This document shows, in pieces, positions 7,476-14,167 of a stretch of DNA of 29,772 nt. A model generated the notes under the pieces. That model saw nothing but the letters and a program-made list of their open reading frames with translations. It was not told where the DNA came from and searched no databases. The stretch is from Rikenellaceae bacterium (lineage in GTDB: Bacteria; Bacteroidota; Bacteroidia; Bacteroidales; UBA932). The stretch's first letter is position 1, and each line of letters opens with the position of its first letter. The position numbers and the translations under genes are program-made. Location: contig CAAGFN010000214.1 of assembly GCA_900769145.1 (NCBI GenBank), positions 1 through 29,772 of the forward strand, read 5' to 3'.

Positions 7476-8195
7476 ATGAATATCAAGCACTTGGCAGTAG
7501 TTGTCGCTATGTTGACTGCCTGCAGCCGGAGTGTAGGCCCGGACGGCGGCCTGCTTCCAATCCGCATTGAAACCGGCATTGAGACCAGGGTCACTGACGA
7601 CAGGTTCGACACCGGCGACAAGGTGGGCATCTACATCGTATGCCCGTCAGGCGAACTGGCCGCCACAGGAAACTATGTGGACAATGCAGACTTTACATTC
7701 GACGGCTCCACTTGGACTTCCGGCAATGAACTTTACTGGAAAGACGGGACTACCCCGGCCGATTTCTACTGCTACTACCCTTTCGACGGCAGTATCATCG
7801 ACTCCGGCGACCTGGTATTCGAGACCAATGCTGACCAGGGCACCGAAGCAAACTACAAGGCTTCCGAACTTCTCTATGGAAAATCCTGCGGGGTCGAGCC
7901 TACCGAGAATGCCGTCGGGATTATGACAAGGCATATATTGAGCAATCTCATAATCACCATCCTGCCTGGAAAAGGCTACACGGCTGAGTCCCTTTCGGAG
8001 GAAGAAATAAGCATCAGCATTGTCGGGCTGAAGACAGAAGCCAAGGTTGACCTTGCCACAGGCATTGTGACAGCAGATGGAGAAAGCCGGGATATCACTC
8101 CGCTGAAGTCCGGGGCCGCATGGAAGGCCATCCTGGTACCACAGATGAAATGGTTGAAGCTGAATGCCCGGTCAAGGATGGCAAATTCAGCCTGA
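7476..8195 (+). CDS. Fimbrillin-like lipoprotein, probably truncated
   Basis: A 239-residue protein with a short lipoprotein signal (lipobox LTAC, Cys16). Its body resembles the fimbrillin/Mfa-like family: an FDTGDKVGIYIV-type strand after the anchor, then WTSGNELYWKDG and DFYCYYPF, then a second half with HILSNLIITI and AWKAILVPQ. Such proteins form pilus subunits or surface lipoproteins. The start is ATG 7476, one base after the upstream stop, rather than TTG 7467. After AWKAILVPQ the frame leaves family-like sequence and stops within 17 codons, while a neighbouring frame carries an Fn3-like tail (8138-8308). This suggests a deletion and frameshift, so the protein may be non-functional or shortened. 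Confidence 0.65.
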   Translation: MNIKHLAVVVAMLTACSRSVGPDGGLLPIRIETGIETRVTDDRFDTGDKVGIYIVCPSGELAATGNYVDNADFTFDGSTWTSGNELYWKDGTTPADFYCYYPFDGSIIDSGDLVFETNADQGTEANYKASELLYGKSCGVEPTENAVGIMTRHILSNLIITILPGKGYTAESLSEEEISISIVGLKTEAKVDLATGIVTADGESRDITPLKSGAAWKAILVPQMKWLKLNARSRMANSA

Positions 8196-8308
8196 TTTAC
8201 TATGGACTCGAACCGGGCATTACCTATTTCTACAAGGCCAGCATCAGCAACGGCATTGAAACCAAGACATCGGAGATATTCTCATTCACCGTACCATCCG
8301 GCACATAG
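8138..8308 (+). pseudogene. Out-of-frame Fn3-like C-terminal remnant
   Basis: In a different frame from the fimbrillin-like gene, this stretch reads as the second half of a fibronectin-III-like domain: DGKFSLIYYGLEPGITYFYK, then ASISNGIETKTSEIFSFTV and a stop. The pattern LEPG-x-TY-x-Y-x-A followed by SEI-x-SFT is typical of such domains in Bacteroidota surface proteins. It has no start or ribosome-binding signal of its own. The best reading is that it was once joined to the lipoprotein upstream and was separated by a deletion with a frame change near 8135-8145. A sequencing error is the alternative. Confidence 0.5.
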
Positions 8309-8317
8309 CGAAGCCTC

Positions 8318-8340
8318 TCTGTCATTGCGACCATGCGAAG
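8318..8340. repeat. REP-like intergenic element, second copy
   Basis: TCTGTCATTGCGACCATGCG begins at 8318 and is followed by AAG. It shares CTGTCATTnCGAnC with the element at 2947-2960, and like it lies immediately after a gene end. The mechanism of spread is unknown. Confidence 0.35.
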
Positions 8341-8368
8341 CGTGTGGAGAGCTCTTTCCTCTGCGGCA

Positions 8369-8376
8369 TAGATTTG
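8369..8376 (+). promoter_or_regulatory. -7 promoter element upstream of the Ntn hydrolase
   Basis: TAGATTTG at 8369-8376 matches TAnnTTTG; no clear -33 box is visible. Transcription would start near 8383, right at the base of the hairpin that covers the start codon. Confidence 0.35.
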
Positions 8377-8385
8377 GCAGCGGCA

Positions 8386-8415
8386 TAACATAACAAAAAT
8401 CATTGCGTTATGTTA
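8386..8415 (+). promoter_or_regulatory. Hairpin enclosing the start codon of the Ntn hydrolase
   Basis: TAACATAAC (8386-8394) and GTTATGTTA (8407-8415) are perfect 9-base complements separated by 12 bases. The ATG at 8410-8412 lies inside the 3' arm. In mRNA starting near 8383 the start codon would be paired, so translation could depend on melting or on a ligand. As DNA the dyad could instead be an operator. Confidence 0.45.
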
Positions 8416-9534
8416 CGGAAATACTACTTGCATCTTGCGGTGACGGGCATATTGTCGGTTGCCGCTTTATTGTCTTCCGACATTGACCTAAATGCCTGCA
8501 CCGGCATCTCATTCACCGCCGCCGACGGCTCCATAGTGGCAACCCGCTCAATCGAATGGGCAACGGAACGTCTTGACAGCAAATACGTTGTAGTACCGCG
8601 CGGTCACTCATTCACCTCCCTTGCCCCAAACGGTAATGAGGGAATGCGTTTCACATCCAAGTACGGTTTCGTGGGCGTGAGGGTAATGTCCGACGACCTC
8701 ATTGTCGAGGGCCTGAACGAGAAAGGCCTGAACGCCGGCCTGTTCTTCTTCCCCGGCTACGGCTCCTACAATGACTTCGACCCTTGCAGAAAATCAACGA
8801 CTCTCTGCGATTTCCAGGTAGTTGCGTGGGCGCTTTCATCATTCTCCACTGTGGAGGAAGTGGTTGAGTCAGTCCCAAAACTTGACATTGTGGGCCTGGA
8901 CAAGAACATCGGCGCCGTTCACTGGAGATTCGCCGACCGCAGCGGCACGCAGGTCGTGCTGGAGATAATTGACGGAAAGCCACATTTCTACGAAAATGAA
9001 CTCGGCGTCCTGACCAATGCTCCCGGCTTTGAATGGCATCTGACCAACCTGGGCAACTACGTCAATCTGAAACAGGGCAATGCAGGAGCAAATATCTGGG
9101 ATCCGTCCAAGTTCAAGGTCAATGCCCTCAGCGGCGGTTCAGGCATGCTAGGCCTGCCCGGCGACCCGACTTCCCCATCGAGATTCGTCCGCACTGCCGT
9201 CTATAAAATGACAGCCCCAATGCCAAAAGACGGCAAATGCGCCGTTCTCCAGTCATTCAAAATCCTCGAGGCAATGGTAATTCCAATCGGGATAGTGCAG
9301 AATAATTCCATTTCCGGCGAGTCCGGTCAGCCCACGAAAGCCAATGCCGATATGCTGACCTCGACCCAATTCACCACAGCCAGCGACGTAACCTCCCTGA
9401 AGTTCTATTACCGGACAATGGACAATTCCCGCATCCGCTGCCTGGACCTCAACACCATAAACTTCGCCAAGGTCAAATACCGCAGCACACCCCTCGACCT
9501 GACAATGGAGGAATTCGAGATTATCCGGCTGTAA
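8410..9534 (+). CDS. Choloylglycine hydrolase / penicillin V acylase family (Ntn) amidase
   Basis: A 374-residue linear C-N amide hydrolase of the N-terminal nucleophile class. A signal peptide (residues 1-29) is followed directly by the catalytic Cys30, exposed by cleavage. R46 and E49 sit 16 and 19 residues after the Cys, where the family has Arg and Asp; the Asp-to-Glu change is notable. N203 (VLTN) and R258 (SPSRF) fall at the spacing of the conserved Asn175 and Arg228 of bile salt hydrolases. The likely activity is hydrolysis of conjugated bile salts, penicillin-like amides or acyl-homoserine lactones; sequence alone does not choose. It is expected in the periplasm. It is a single gene with a hairpin over its ATG. 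ATG 8410 is chosen because the signal peptide begins there. Confidence 0.85.
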   Translation: MLRKYYLHLAVTGILSVAALLSSDIDLNACTGISFTAADGSIVATRSIEWATERLDSKYVVVPRGHSFTSLAPNGNEGMRFTSKYGFVGVRVMSDDLIVEGLNEKGLNAGLFFFPGYGSYNDFDPCRKSTTLCDFQVVAWALSSFSTVEEVVESVPKLDIVGLDKNIGAVHWRFADRSGTQVVLEIIDGKPHFYENELGVLTNAPGFEWHLTNLGNYVNLKQGNAGANIWDPSKFKVNALSGGSGMLGLPGDPTSPSRFVRTAVYKMTAPMPKDGKCAVLQSFKILEAMVIPIGIVQNNSISGESGQPTKANADMLTSTQFTTASDVTSLKFYYRTMDNSRIRCLDLNTINFAKVKYRSTPLDLTMEEFEIIRL

Positions 9535-9613
9535 GCTGCCATCCCGGCTACGCTGGACGCATCAAATGAGCTCAGGATTGCCAGCGAGGATAAATGATAA
9601 ATGATAATGTCAA

Positions 9614-9648
9614 CGGGAGAGAACGACGTGTTCATCTATTCTCTCCCG
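9614..9648 (+). terminator. Inverted repeat, possible terminator of the Ntn hydrolase gene
   Basis: CGGGAGAGAA (9614-9623) and TTCTCTCCCG (9639-9648) form a perfect 10-bp stem with a 15-base loop, 80 bases after the hydrolase stop. No T run follows, so it may be a Rho-assisted or processing site rather than a classic terminator. Confidence 0.4.
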
Positions 9649-10039
9649 CTGGTGTTAATAGTGTTATAACAATTGTTGACGGCTATTTCTTTTTGTAGAT
9701 GTACTCTATAGTGTTGTTTTCATAAAGTATTGACTGATATATGTTTATTATATAAATACCCGTAATCACATACTTGATGATATGACGATAACTGGATTCA
9801 AGCACCTTGACGAGCAAAAATAGGGATATATTTGCGTTCAACGTAGTCCATTACTGGTTCAAAACGTGGTCAATAATCTTACGCAGATATTCAGGACACA
9901 AATGCACGAGTCAATTCAAACTTGCGTCAGCCGCTGCAGATGCCGGCCTGTAGGAAATGACATTGGATTACAACAATCAGGAGTTCATTCATGATTATAT
10001 AATGAAAACTTTTGCGTATATTCGCAACAATGGCAAAAC

Positions 10040-10044
10040 GGAGG
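10040..10044 (+). promoter_or_regulatory. Shine-Dalgarno sequence of the AAA-ATPase-like gene
   Basis: GGAGG at 10040-10044 stands four bases before the ATG at 10049. Clear Shine-Dalgarno sites are uncommon in Bacteroidota, so this one is unusual and fixes the start. Confidence 0.5.
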
Positions 10045-10048
10045 TATT

Positions 10049-11590
10049 ATGCTTTATCCGATAGGAATTCAAAGTTTTTCGGAAATCAGGGAAAACGGAT
10101 ACGTCTATGTGGACAAGACCGCATTGATGTACAAGATGGTTAAGGAAGGAAAGTATTATTTTCTTTCGAGGCCTCGCCGCTTCGGCAAGAGCCTGCTCAT
10201 CAGTACGTTGGAGGCTTATTTCCTTGGAAAGAAAGAACTGTTCGAGGGGCTGGCCGTGGCGGAGCTGGAGAAGGATTGGGTGGAGTATCCTGTGCTGCAT
10301 CTGGATTTGAATACTGAAAAATACGATACCCCCGAGGTACTCTACAATAAAATATCTGAGACTTTAAAGTTCTGGGAATCAGAATATTGTGGAAGCGACT
10401 CCGGGTTAAGTCTTCCGATGAGATTCGAGAATGTCATCCGCCGTGCCAAGGAAAAAACAGGCCGCAACGTGGTCATCCTAGTTGACGAATACGACAAGCC
10501 GATGCTCCAGGCCATTGGCGACGAGGCACTTCAGCAGGAGTACCGCAGCACATTGAAGAGTTTCTACGGGGCATTGAAGAGTATGGACTCCTGCATCAAG
10601 TTCGCCCTGCTGACAGGTGTCACCAAGTTCGGGAAGGTAAGCGTTTTCAGCGACCTGAACAACCTCAACGACATTTCGATGGACCATCGCTTTTATGACC
10701 TCTGCGGTATCTCCGAGATTGACCTGCATCAATACTTTGACGAAGAAATCAACGGCCTTGCCAGAGCAAACGGCCAGACATTTGAGCAGGCCTGCGAGCA
10801 GTTGAGACTTGACTATGACGGATATCATTTCACCTACGACACACCTGGGATGTACAATCCGTTCAGCATCCTGAACACGCTTTCAAAGCAGCGCTACGGC
10901 AGCTACTGGTTCGAGACAGGCACTCCTACATTCCTCGTAGAGCTGCTCCAGAAAGCGGATTTCAATCTTGAGCAGATGTCCAATATGGAGGCCGACGCCG
11001 ATACACTCGGGAGCATTTTCAATGATGACAACCCTATTCCTGTCATCTACCAGAGCGGTTATCTGACAATCAAGGATTACGTCAAACGATTCGGCATATA
11101 CAAACTTGGGTTCCCGAATCGTGAAGTGGAGGACGGCTTCTTGAAATTCCTCCTGCCATTCTATACGGCAAAACGGAACACCTCCTCCGCTTTCGAAATC
11201 AGCAAATTCGTAGCAGATGTCGAGTCCGGCAATGCGGACGGCTTCATGCAGCGTCTCCAGTCCTTCTTCGCCGGGGCAAAGTTCGACCAGATAGCCAAGG
11301 ACACCGAGAACTGGTTCCAGAACGTGGTCTTCATAGTAACCAGCCTCTGCGGCCTGTATATCGAGGCGGAACACCAGACCAGCGACGGACGCATTGACCT
11401 GCTCCTGAAGACGGACAAGTATATCTACATCATGGAGTTCAAGTATGACGGCTCAGCGGAAGAAGCCCTCAGGCAGATTGACGAAAAGGGCTACGCTCTT
11501 CCTTGGCAGGCCGACGGCCGCACTGTCATCAAGGTCGGGGCAAACTTCAGTTCGTCGCTGCGAAGAATAGAGAAATGGATAGTGCGCTGA
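10049..11590 (+). CDS. AAA-ATPase-like protein with C-terminal PD-(D/E)XK nuclease-like domain
   Basis: A 513-residue protein of the AAA-ATPase_like / PD-(D/E)XK (DUF1703-type) family, found in many copies in Bacteroidota genomes and of unknown role. The N-terminal part has the usual opening (YPIGIQSFSEIRENGYVYVD), a P-loop variant S40-RPRRFGKS-L49 and a Walker-B-like LVDEYDKPM near 145-152. The C-terminus has D450, E463 and K465 in the arrangement D-x12-E-x-K of PD-(D/E)XK nucleases. The family length is normal and all key residues are present. It stands alone in the plus orientation, with a Shine-Dalgarno site and an AT-rich upstream gap that hint at acquisition. Proposed roles for relatives (defence, DNA transactions) remain unproven. 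Confidence 0.85.
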   Translation: MLYPIGIQSFSEIRENGYVYVDKTALMYKMVKEGKYYFLSRPRRFGKSLLISTLEAYFLGKKELFEGLAVAELEKDWVEYPVLHLDLNTEKYDTPEVLYNKISETLKFWESEYCGSDSGLSLPMRFENVIRRAKEKTGRNVVILVDEYDKPMLQAIGDEALQQEYRSTLKSFYGALKSMDSCIKFALLTGVTKFGKVSVFSDLNNLNDISMDHRFYDLCGISEIDLHQYFDEEINGLARANGQTFEQACEQLRLDYDGYHFTYDTPGMYNPFSILNTLSKQRYGSYWFETGTPTFLVELLQKADFNLEQMSNMEADADTLGSIFNDDNPIPVIYQSGYLTIKDYVKRFGIYKLGFPNREVEDGFLKFLLPFYTAKRNTSSAFEISKFVADVESGNADGFMQRLQSFFAGAKFDQIAKDTENWFQNVVFIVTSLCGLYIEAEHQTSDGRIDLLLKTDKYIYIMEFKYDGSAEEALRQIDEKGYALPWQADGRTVIKVGANFSSSLRRIEKWIVR

Positions 11591-11610
11591 CAGAAAGAAC
11601 CGACTCAAAA

Positions 11611-11630
11611 GCCTGTCATATCGCAAAGCA
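11611..11630. repeat. Weak third match to the REP-like element
   Basis: GCCTGTCATATCGCAAAGCA at 11611-11630 shares CCTGTCATnTCG with the element at 2946. It lies 20 bases after the AAA-ATPase-like stop. Membership of the same family is tentative. The rest of the gap to 11723 shows only a long-range pairing of CTCAAAAGCC (11604-11613) with GGCTTTGAG (11671-11679). Confidence 0.25.
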
Positions 11631-11723
11631 CGCAGTACGTAAAAATTCTCCATCCGCACATACATAAAAAGGCTTTGAGACCATGGCGAAAAGAATAGTC
11701 CAACGCCAAATGCTGCCAGACAT

Positions 11724-12983
11724 TCACTCCCCGGCCTGAAGTTCATCGGCGGCCTCGCGGAATAGGGCGTCGAGGGCGGTGGAGTCGAGGGCGGTGCGGC
11801 TGGAGGACTTTGTCGTTGAGGACTCCTGAGAGGGTTTTGTGAGGGTTCCCGTAACACCGTAAGCTGAGGCTGAAGTGCCTCCAGCCAAGGAACTCCCCGG
11901 CCTGGAACCAGAACCCGAAACACCTGCCACGCTACCGGAAACGCCGCCTGCCGCAGTGCCTGAAATGCCACCAGAGGCATCGTCAGGAAATCTGTCTGAA
12001 GAGCCAGCGGAAGTGCCGTCAGCATTGGTAAGCCCAGGGGCCACATCTCCTGCCGGTCCTGACTGCAAGCCATCCGGAGATGCGGTCAGACCATCCAAAG
12101 ATGCTGCGGGGCCAGAACCAATACCAAGCGAATCGGCCTGAGAGCCAATAGGCTCATAGCCAAGGAAATCCCGGCCAAGGAAGCCTGTCAGGAGAAAGAG
12201 AGCAACCAAGGCTGCGGCGATGCCGAGCCACATTCCCCTGCCCTTGCCAAGACCGGCAATATCAGCGGCCACAGAATCGGCGTTCGGATAACGGTCGGCA
12301 GGATTTCGCTTGAGACACTTCGCCGAAACCCTCCGATAACGTCGGCCAAACTCCTGCATTATGATGCCCAGGGACCAGATATCAGTACGGCTGTCCACAT
12401 TGTCACCGGCCAGAAGCTCCGGAGAAGCATAGTACTGCGTCCCGGCAGCCACCTTCAGCATTGCGAAAGAATCGGCATCCGAGAGACCGAAATCAATAAG
12501 CTTGGGATGGAGACCATTGAAGGTCACCATAATGTTCTCCGGCTTCAAGTCCCTGTGAATCACCTGTTTGCGGTGAAGATACGAAAGTGCGTCGCAAATC
12601 TCTGTCAGAATCCGGTCAGTCACTTCTGACGACCTCTCACGACGCCCTGCCAAGAATTGCCCAAAATCTTCACCGTCAATCCACTCCATAACAATGCAAT
12701 TTCCAATGTCAGGAAGATTGACAAAGGCGAAATACTGGCAAATATTCGGATGCTGCAGGGAAAAGCCTATTTCGAAATCCTTACGGAGAAGGTCCTCGTA
12801 GGTCCTGATCCCGCAATAGCCGGGTTTCAGGGCTTTGTAAATGAAGAAGCGGCCGGACCTCTGGCAGCGGTACAGCATAGTGAAGCCATCCGGGGAATCC
12901 CGGTACAGTTCCAAATCGCCGGAGACAATATTGTCCTCCTCAGGTATGTCAGCGAAAAAACCCGACGGTCCGTACATTTTCAT
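11724..12983 (-). CDS. Membrane Ser/Thr protein kinase with compact kinase domain and Gly/Ser-rich tail
   Basis: A 419-residue Hanks-type kinase. Residues about 22-245 form the kinase domain: Lys50 (FIYKAL), Glu71, catalytic loop H143-R144-D145 (HRDLKPEN), D164-F-G, and ASPE at 186-189 in place of APE. The Gly-rich loop is not recognisable. Between WSLGIIMQEFG and AKCLKRNPADRY only about 8 residues remain where kinases usually have 30-40, so the substrate-binding helix-G region is missing. A single membrane helix lies at 251-269, then a low-complexity Gly/Ser/Ala tail (about 280-395) and a short charged helix at the end, presumably periplasmic. ATG 12983 (or 12977) was chosen over TTG 13001, which lies inside the -7 box. 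It is divergent from an outer-membrane protein gene that may be its partner. Confidence 0.85.
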   Translation of the reverse strand: MKMYGPSGFFADIPEEDNIVSGDLELYRDSPDGFTMLYRCQRSGRFFIYKALKPGYCGIRTYEDLLRKDFEIGFSLQHPNICQYFAFVNLPDIGNCIVMEWIDGEDFGQFLAGRRERSSEVTDRILTEICDALSYLHRKQVIHRDLKPENIMVTFNGLHPKLIDFGLSDADSFAMLKVAAGTQYYASPELLAGDNVDSRTDIWSLGIIMQEFGRRYRRVSAKCLKRNPADRYPNADSVAADIAGLGKGRGMWLGIAAALVALFLLTGFLGRDFLGYEPIGSQADSLGIGSGPAASLDGLTASPDGLQSGPAGDVAPGLTNADGTSAGSSDRFPDDASGGISGTAAGGVSGSVAGVSGSGSRPGSSLAGGTSASAYGVTGTLTKPSQESSTTKSSSRTALDSTALDALFREAADELQAGE

Positions 12984-12998
12984 TTTTGGTTTGGAAAT

Positions 12999-13006
12999 CA
13001 AATATA
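12999..13006 (-). promoter_or_regulatory. -7 promoter element of the kinase gene
   Basis: On the minus strand TATATTTG runs from 13006 to 12999 and would start transcription near 12992, about 9 bases before the ATG at 12983. No clear -33 box is seen. Confidence 0.4.
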
Positions 13007-13050
13007 GGTATTCTTATGCGAAAAATATAGGAAACTGGGAAAAATAAAGT

Positions 13051-13058
13051 TAAATTTG
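13051..13058 (+). promoter_or_regulatory. -7 promoter element of the outer-membrane protein gene
   Basis: TAAATTTG at 13051-13058 matches TAnnTTTG and would start transcription near 13065, about 24 bases before the proposed TTG start at 13089. No good -33 box is seen. Its distance from the kinase's divergent -7 box is 44 bases. Confidence 0.4.
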
Positions 13059-13088
13059 CTTTCGCATTGTCTTGAAAAACAACTACAA

Positions 13089-14051
13089 TTGAAAAAAGCA
13101 GCGGCATATTTAATAACTGTAACCCTCCTCTTTCTCCTCTGTCCGGACAAATCGGCAGCCCAGGACATTGAGGGGGAACTCAGGTCCTATGCCGCACTCT
13201 GCGACAGCTGCCTGATGCTCAAGAAATCATTGTCAGAAGGCGCCACAATCAGCTCAGACAAGGCAAAAGCCATTATCGGCAAATTCGTGGACACAGGCAA
13301 GAGGCTCAAGTCCAGGTCAATGAGCCCGTGGCAGAAAGATCTTTACAGGAAGATTACGGAAAGGTTCACCGGCACGTCATACGAGGGGCCGTTCACAGCC
13401 GAAATTCCTCATTTGGAGGCATTGGGTAGCGGAATTGCGACAATCCGGAGTGCCAGTGCGACAGCAGGACTGACGGGAATAGAAACCAGATCAGCCGGCA
13501 TTGACAGCAGAGTTGAAGGCATTGACAGCAGGCCAAAAGACATTGACAAAAGGCTGAAGAACACGGATTCACAAGCAAATAAGGAAAAACTCCATTTCAG
13601 CATCATAGCCTCCGCGGCATTTCCGCACCCGACCGCCGGCCTTATGCTTGGACTCCAATACAGGGGCTGGGGCGGATACGTCAAGGGAATGTCGAACTTC
13701 ACCAAGGCCCAAAGCACCTACACCTGCCTTTCCGACAGTACCCTCCCGGACGGTTCCGAGTTCTGGGGAGGAGGGCAGAACCGCTTGGAAATCAAGTCAT
13801 TGACAGCCGGAGCAATGCTGCCTATAATCAAGAATCTTTCCATTTACGCAGGAGCCGGAGCAGGGAAATGGTCATTGTCCTGGATGGATGTGGACGGGGA
13901 CTGGGCCAATGTCTCAGATATCTCCTACAAGGGCGTCGCAGCCGAGGCAGGCATCGCAGCAAACTGGAAATCGCTCTTATTCTCCGCCGGTGTCACTACC
14001 GTGAAATTCAAGACCATCCAGGTCAATTTAGGTGTGGGTGTCAGATTCTAG
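13089..14051 (+). CDS. Predicted outer-membrane beta-barrel protein with heptad-repeat segment
   Basis: A 320-residue exported protein of unknown function. A clean signal peptide starts MKKAAAYLITV and ends SAAQ near residue 25. Residues 26-110 look helical. Residues 130-164 are five 7-residue repeats of the form GIDSRxx, encoded by a 21-base tandem repeat and fit for a coiled coil. The C-terminal 150 residues alternate polar and hydrophobic, contain Gly/aromatic turns, and end GVGVRF with a terminal Phe, as outer-membrane barrel proteins do. The start is TTG 13089, because no ATG exists in frame and this codon begins the signal peptide; an earlier TTG at 13056 overlaps the -7 box. It is divergent from the membrane kinase. 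An envelope link between the two is a guess from position. Confidence 0.7.
   Translation: MKKAAAYLITVTLLFLLCPDKSAAQDIEGELRSYAALCDSCLMLKKSLSEGATISSDKAKAIIGKFVDTGKRLKSRSMSPWQKDLYRKITERFTGTSYEGPFTAEIPHLEALGSGIATIRSASATAGLTGIETRSAGIDSRVEGIDSRPKDIDKRLKNTDSQANKEKLHFSIIASAAFPHPTAGLMLGLQYRGWGGYVKGMSNFTKAQSTYTCLSDSTLPDGSEFWGGGQNRLEIKSLTAGAMLPIIKNLSIYAGAGAGKWSLSWMDVDGDWANVSDISYKGVAAEAGIAANWKSLLFSAGVTTVKFKTIQVNLGVGVRF
13476..13580 (+). repeat. 21-base tandem repeat encoding heptads
   Basis: Five in-frame 21-base units encode GIETRSA, GIDSRVE, GIDSRPK, DIDKRLK and NTDSQAN. Units two and three share the 14 bases GGCATTGACAGCAG; the outer units have decayed. Copy number could vary between strains without breaking the frame. 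Confidence 0.7.
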
Positions 14052-14076
14052 GAATCTGCAAAAATGACCTGCTTCA

Positions 14077-14102
14077 AATTCCATAATGGAAATTACGGAA
14101 TT
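14077..14102 (+). promoter_or_regulatory. Nested palindromes upstream of the GntR gene, possible operator
   Basis: TTCCATAATGGAA (14079-14091) is a perfect palindrome around a central A. AATTCC (14077-14082) and GGAATT (14097-14102) form a second dyad around it. A weak -7-like TATATTTA lies at 14109-14116, so the palindrome would cover the -33 zone. A dimeric GntR regulator binding its own promoter here would be usual. Confidence 0.4.
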
Positions 14103-14167
14103 ATTTCTTATATTTACGTTTTGAAAGCAGGCAATGTCAAGGACTGGAGCATTAGAATTGCAAGGCA

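Larger units (their letters stand above)
9535..10048. other. 514-base gene-free, AT-rich gap
   Basis: I see no gene here. It holds a short tandem run of GATAAAT (about 9589-9602), a strong inverted repeat (9614-9648), a palindrome AACAATTGTT (9668-9677), a lone -7-like TATATTTG (9827-9834, with a TTG 17 bases upstream, too close for consensus), and long AT-rich stretches at 9650-9830 unlike the flanks. The composition change, next to a gene family found in many copies in this phylum, could mark an old insertion boundary. Confidence 0.4.

Noticed and set aside
8196..8308. Programmed frameshift joining the fimbrillin-like body to the Fn3-like tail
   Set aside because: No slippery heptamer or following hairpin is visible at the switch, and the fimbrillin body lacks its usual last strands, so deletion is simpler.
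10017..10024. TATATTCG as promoter box for the AAA-ATPase-like gene
   Set aside because: One mismatch to the -7 consensus and no TTG at the right distance.
11875..12141. Proline/glutamate-rich open frame on the plus strand
   Set aside because: It is the complement of the Gly/Ser/Ala-rich kinase tail; the low complexity keeps the opposite strand open. No start signal.
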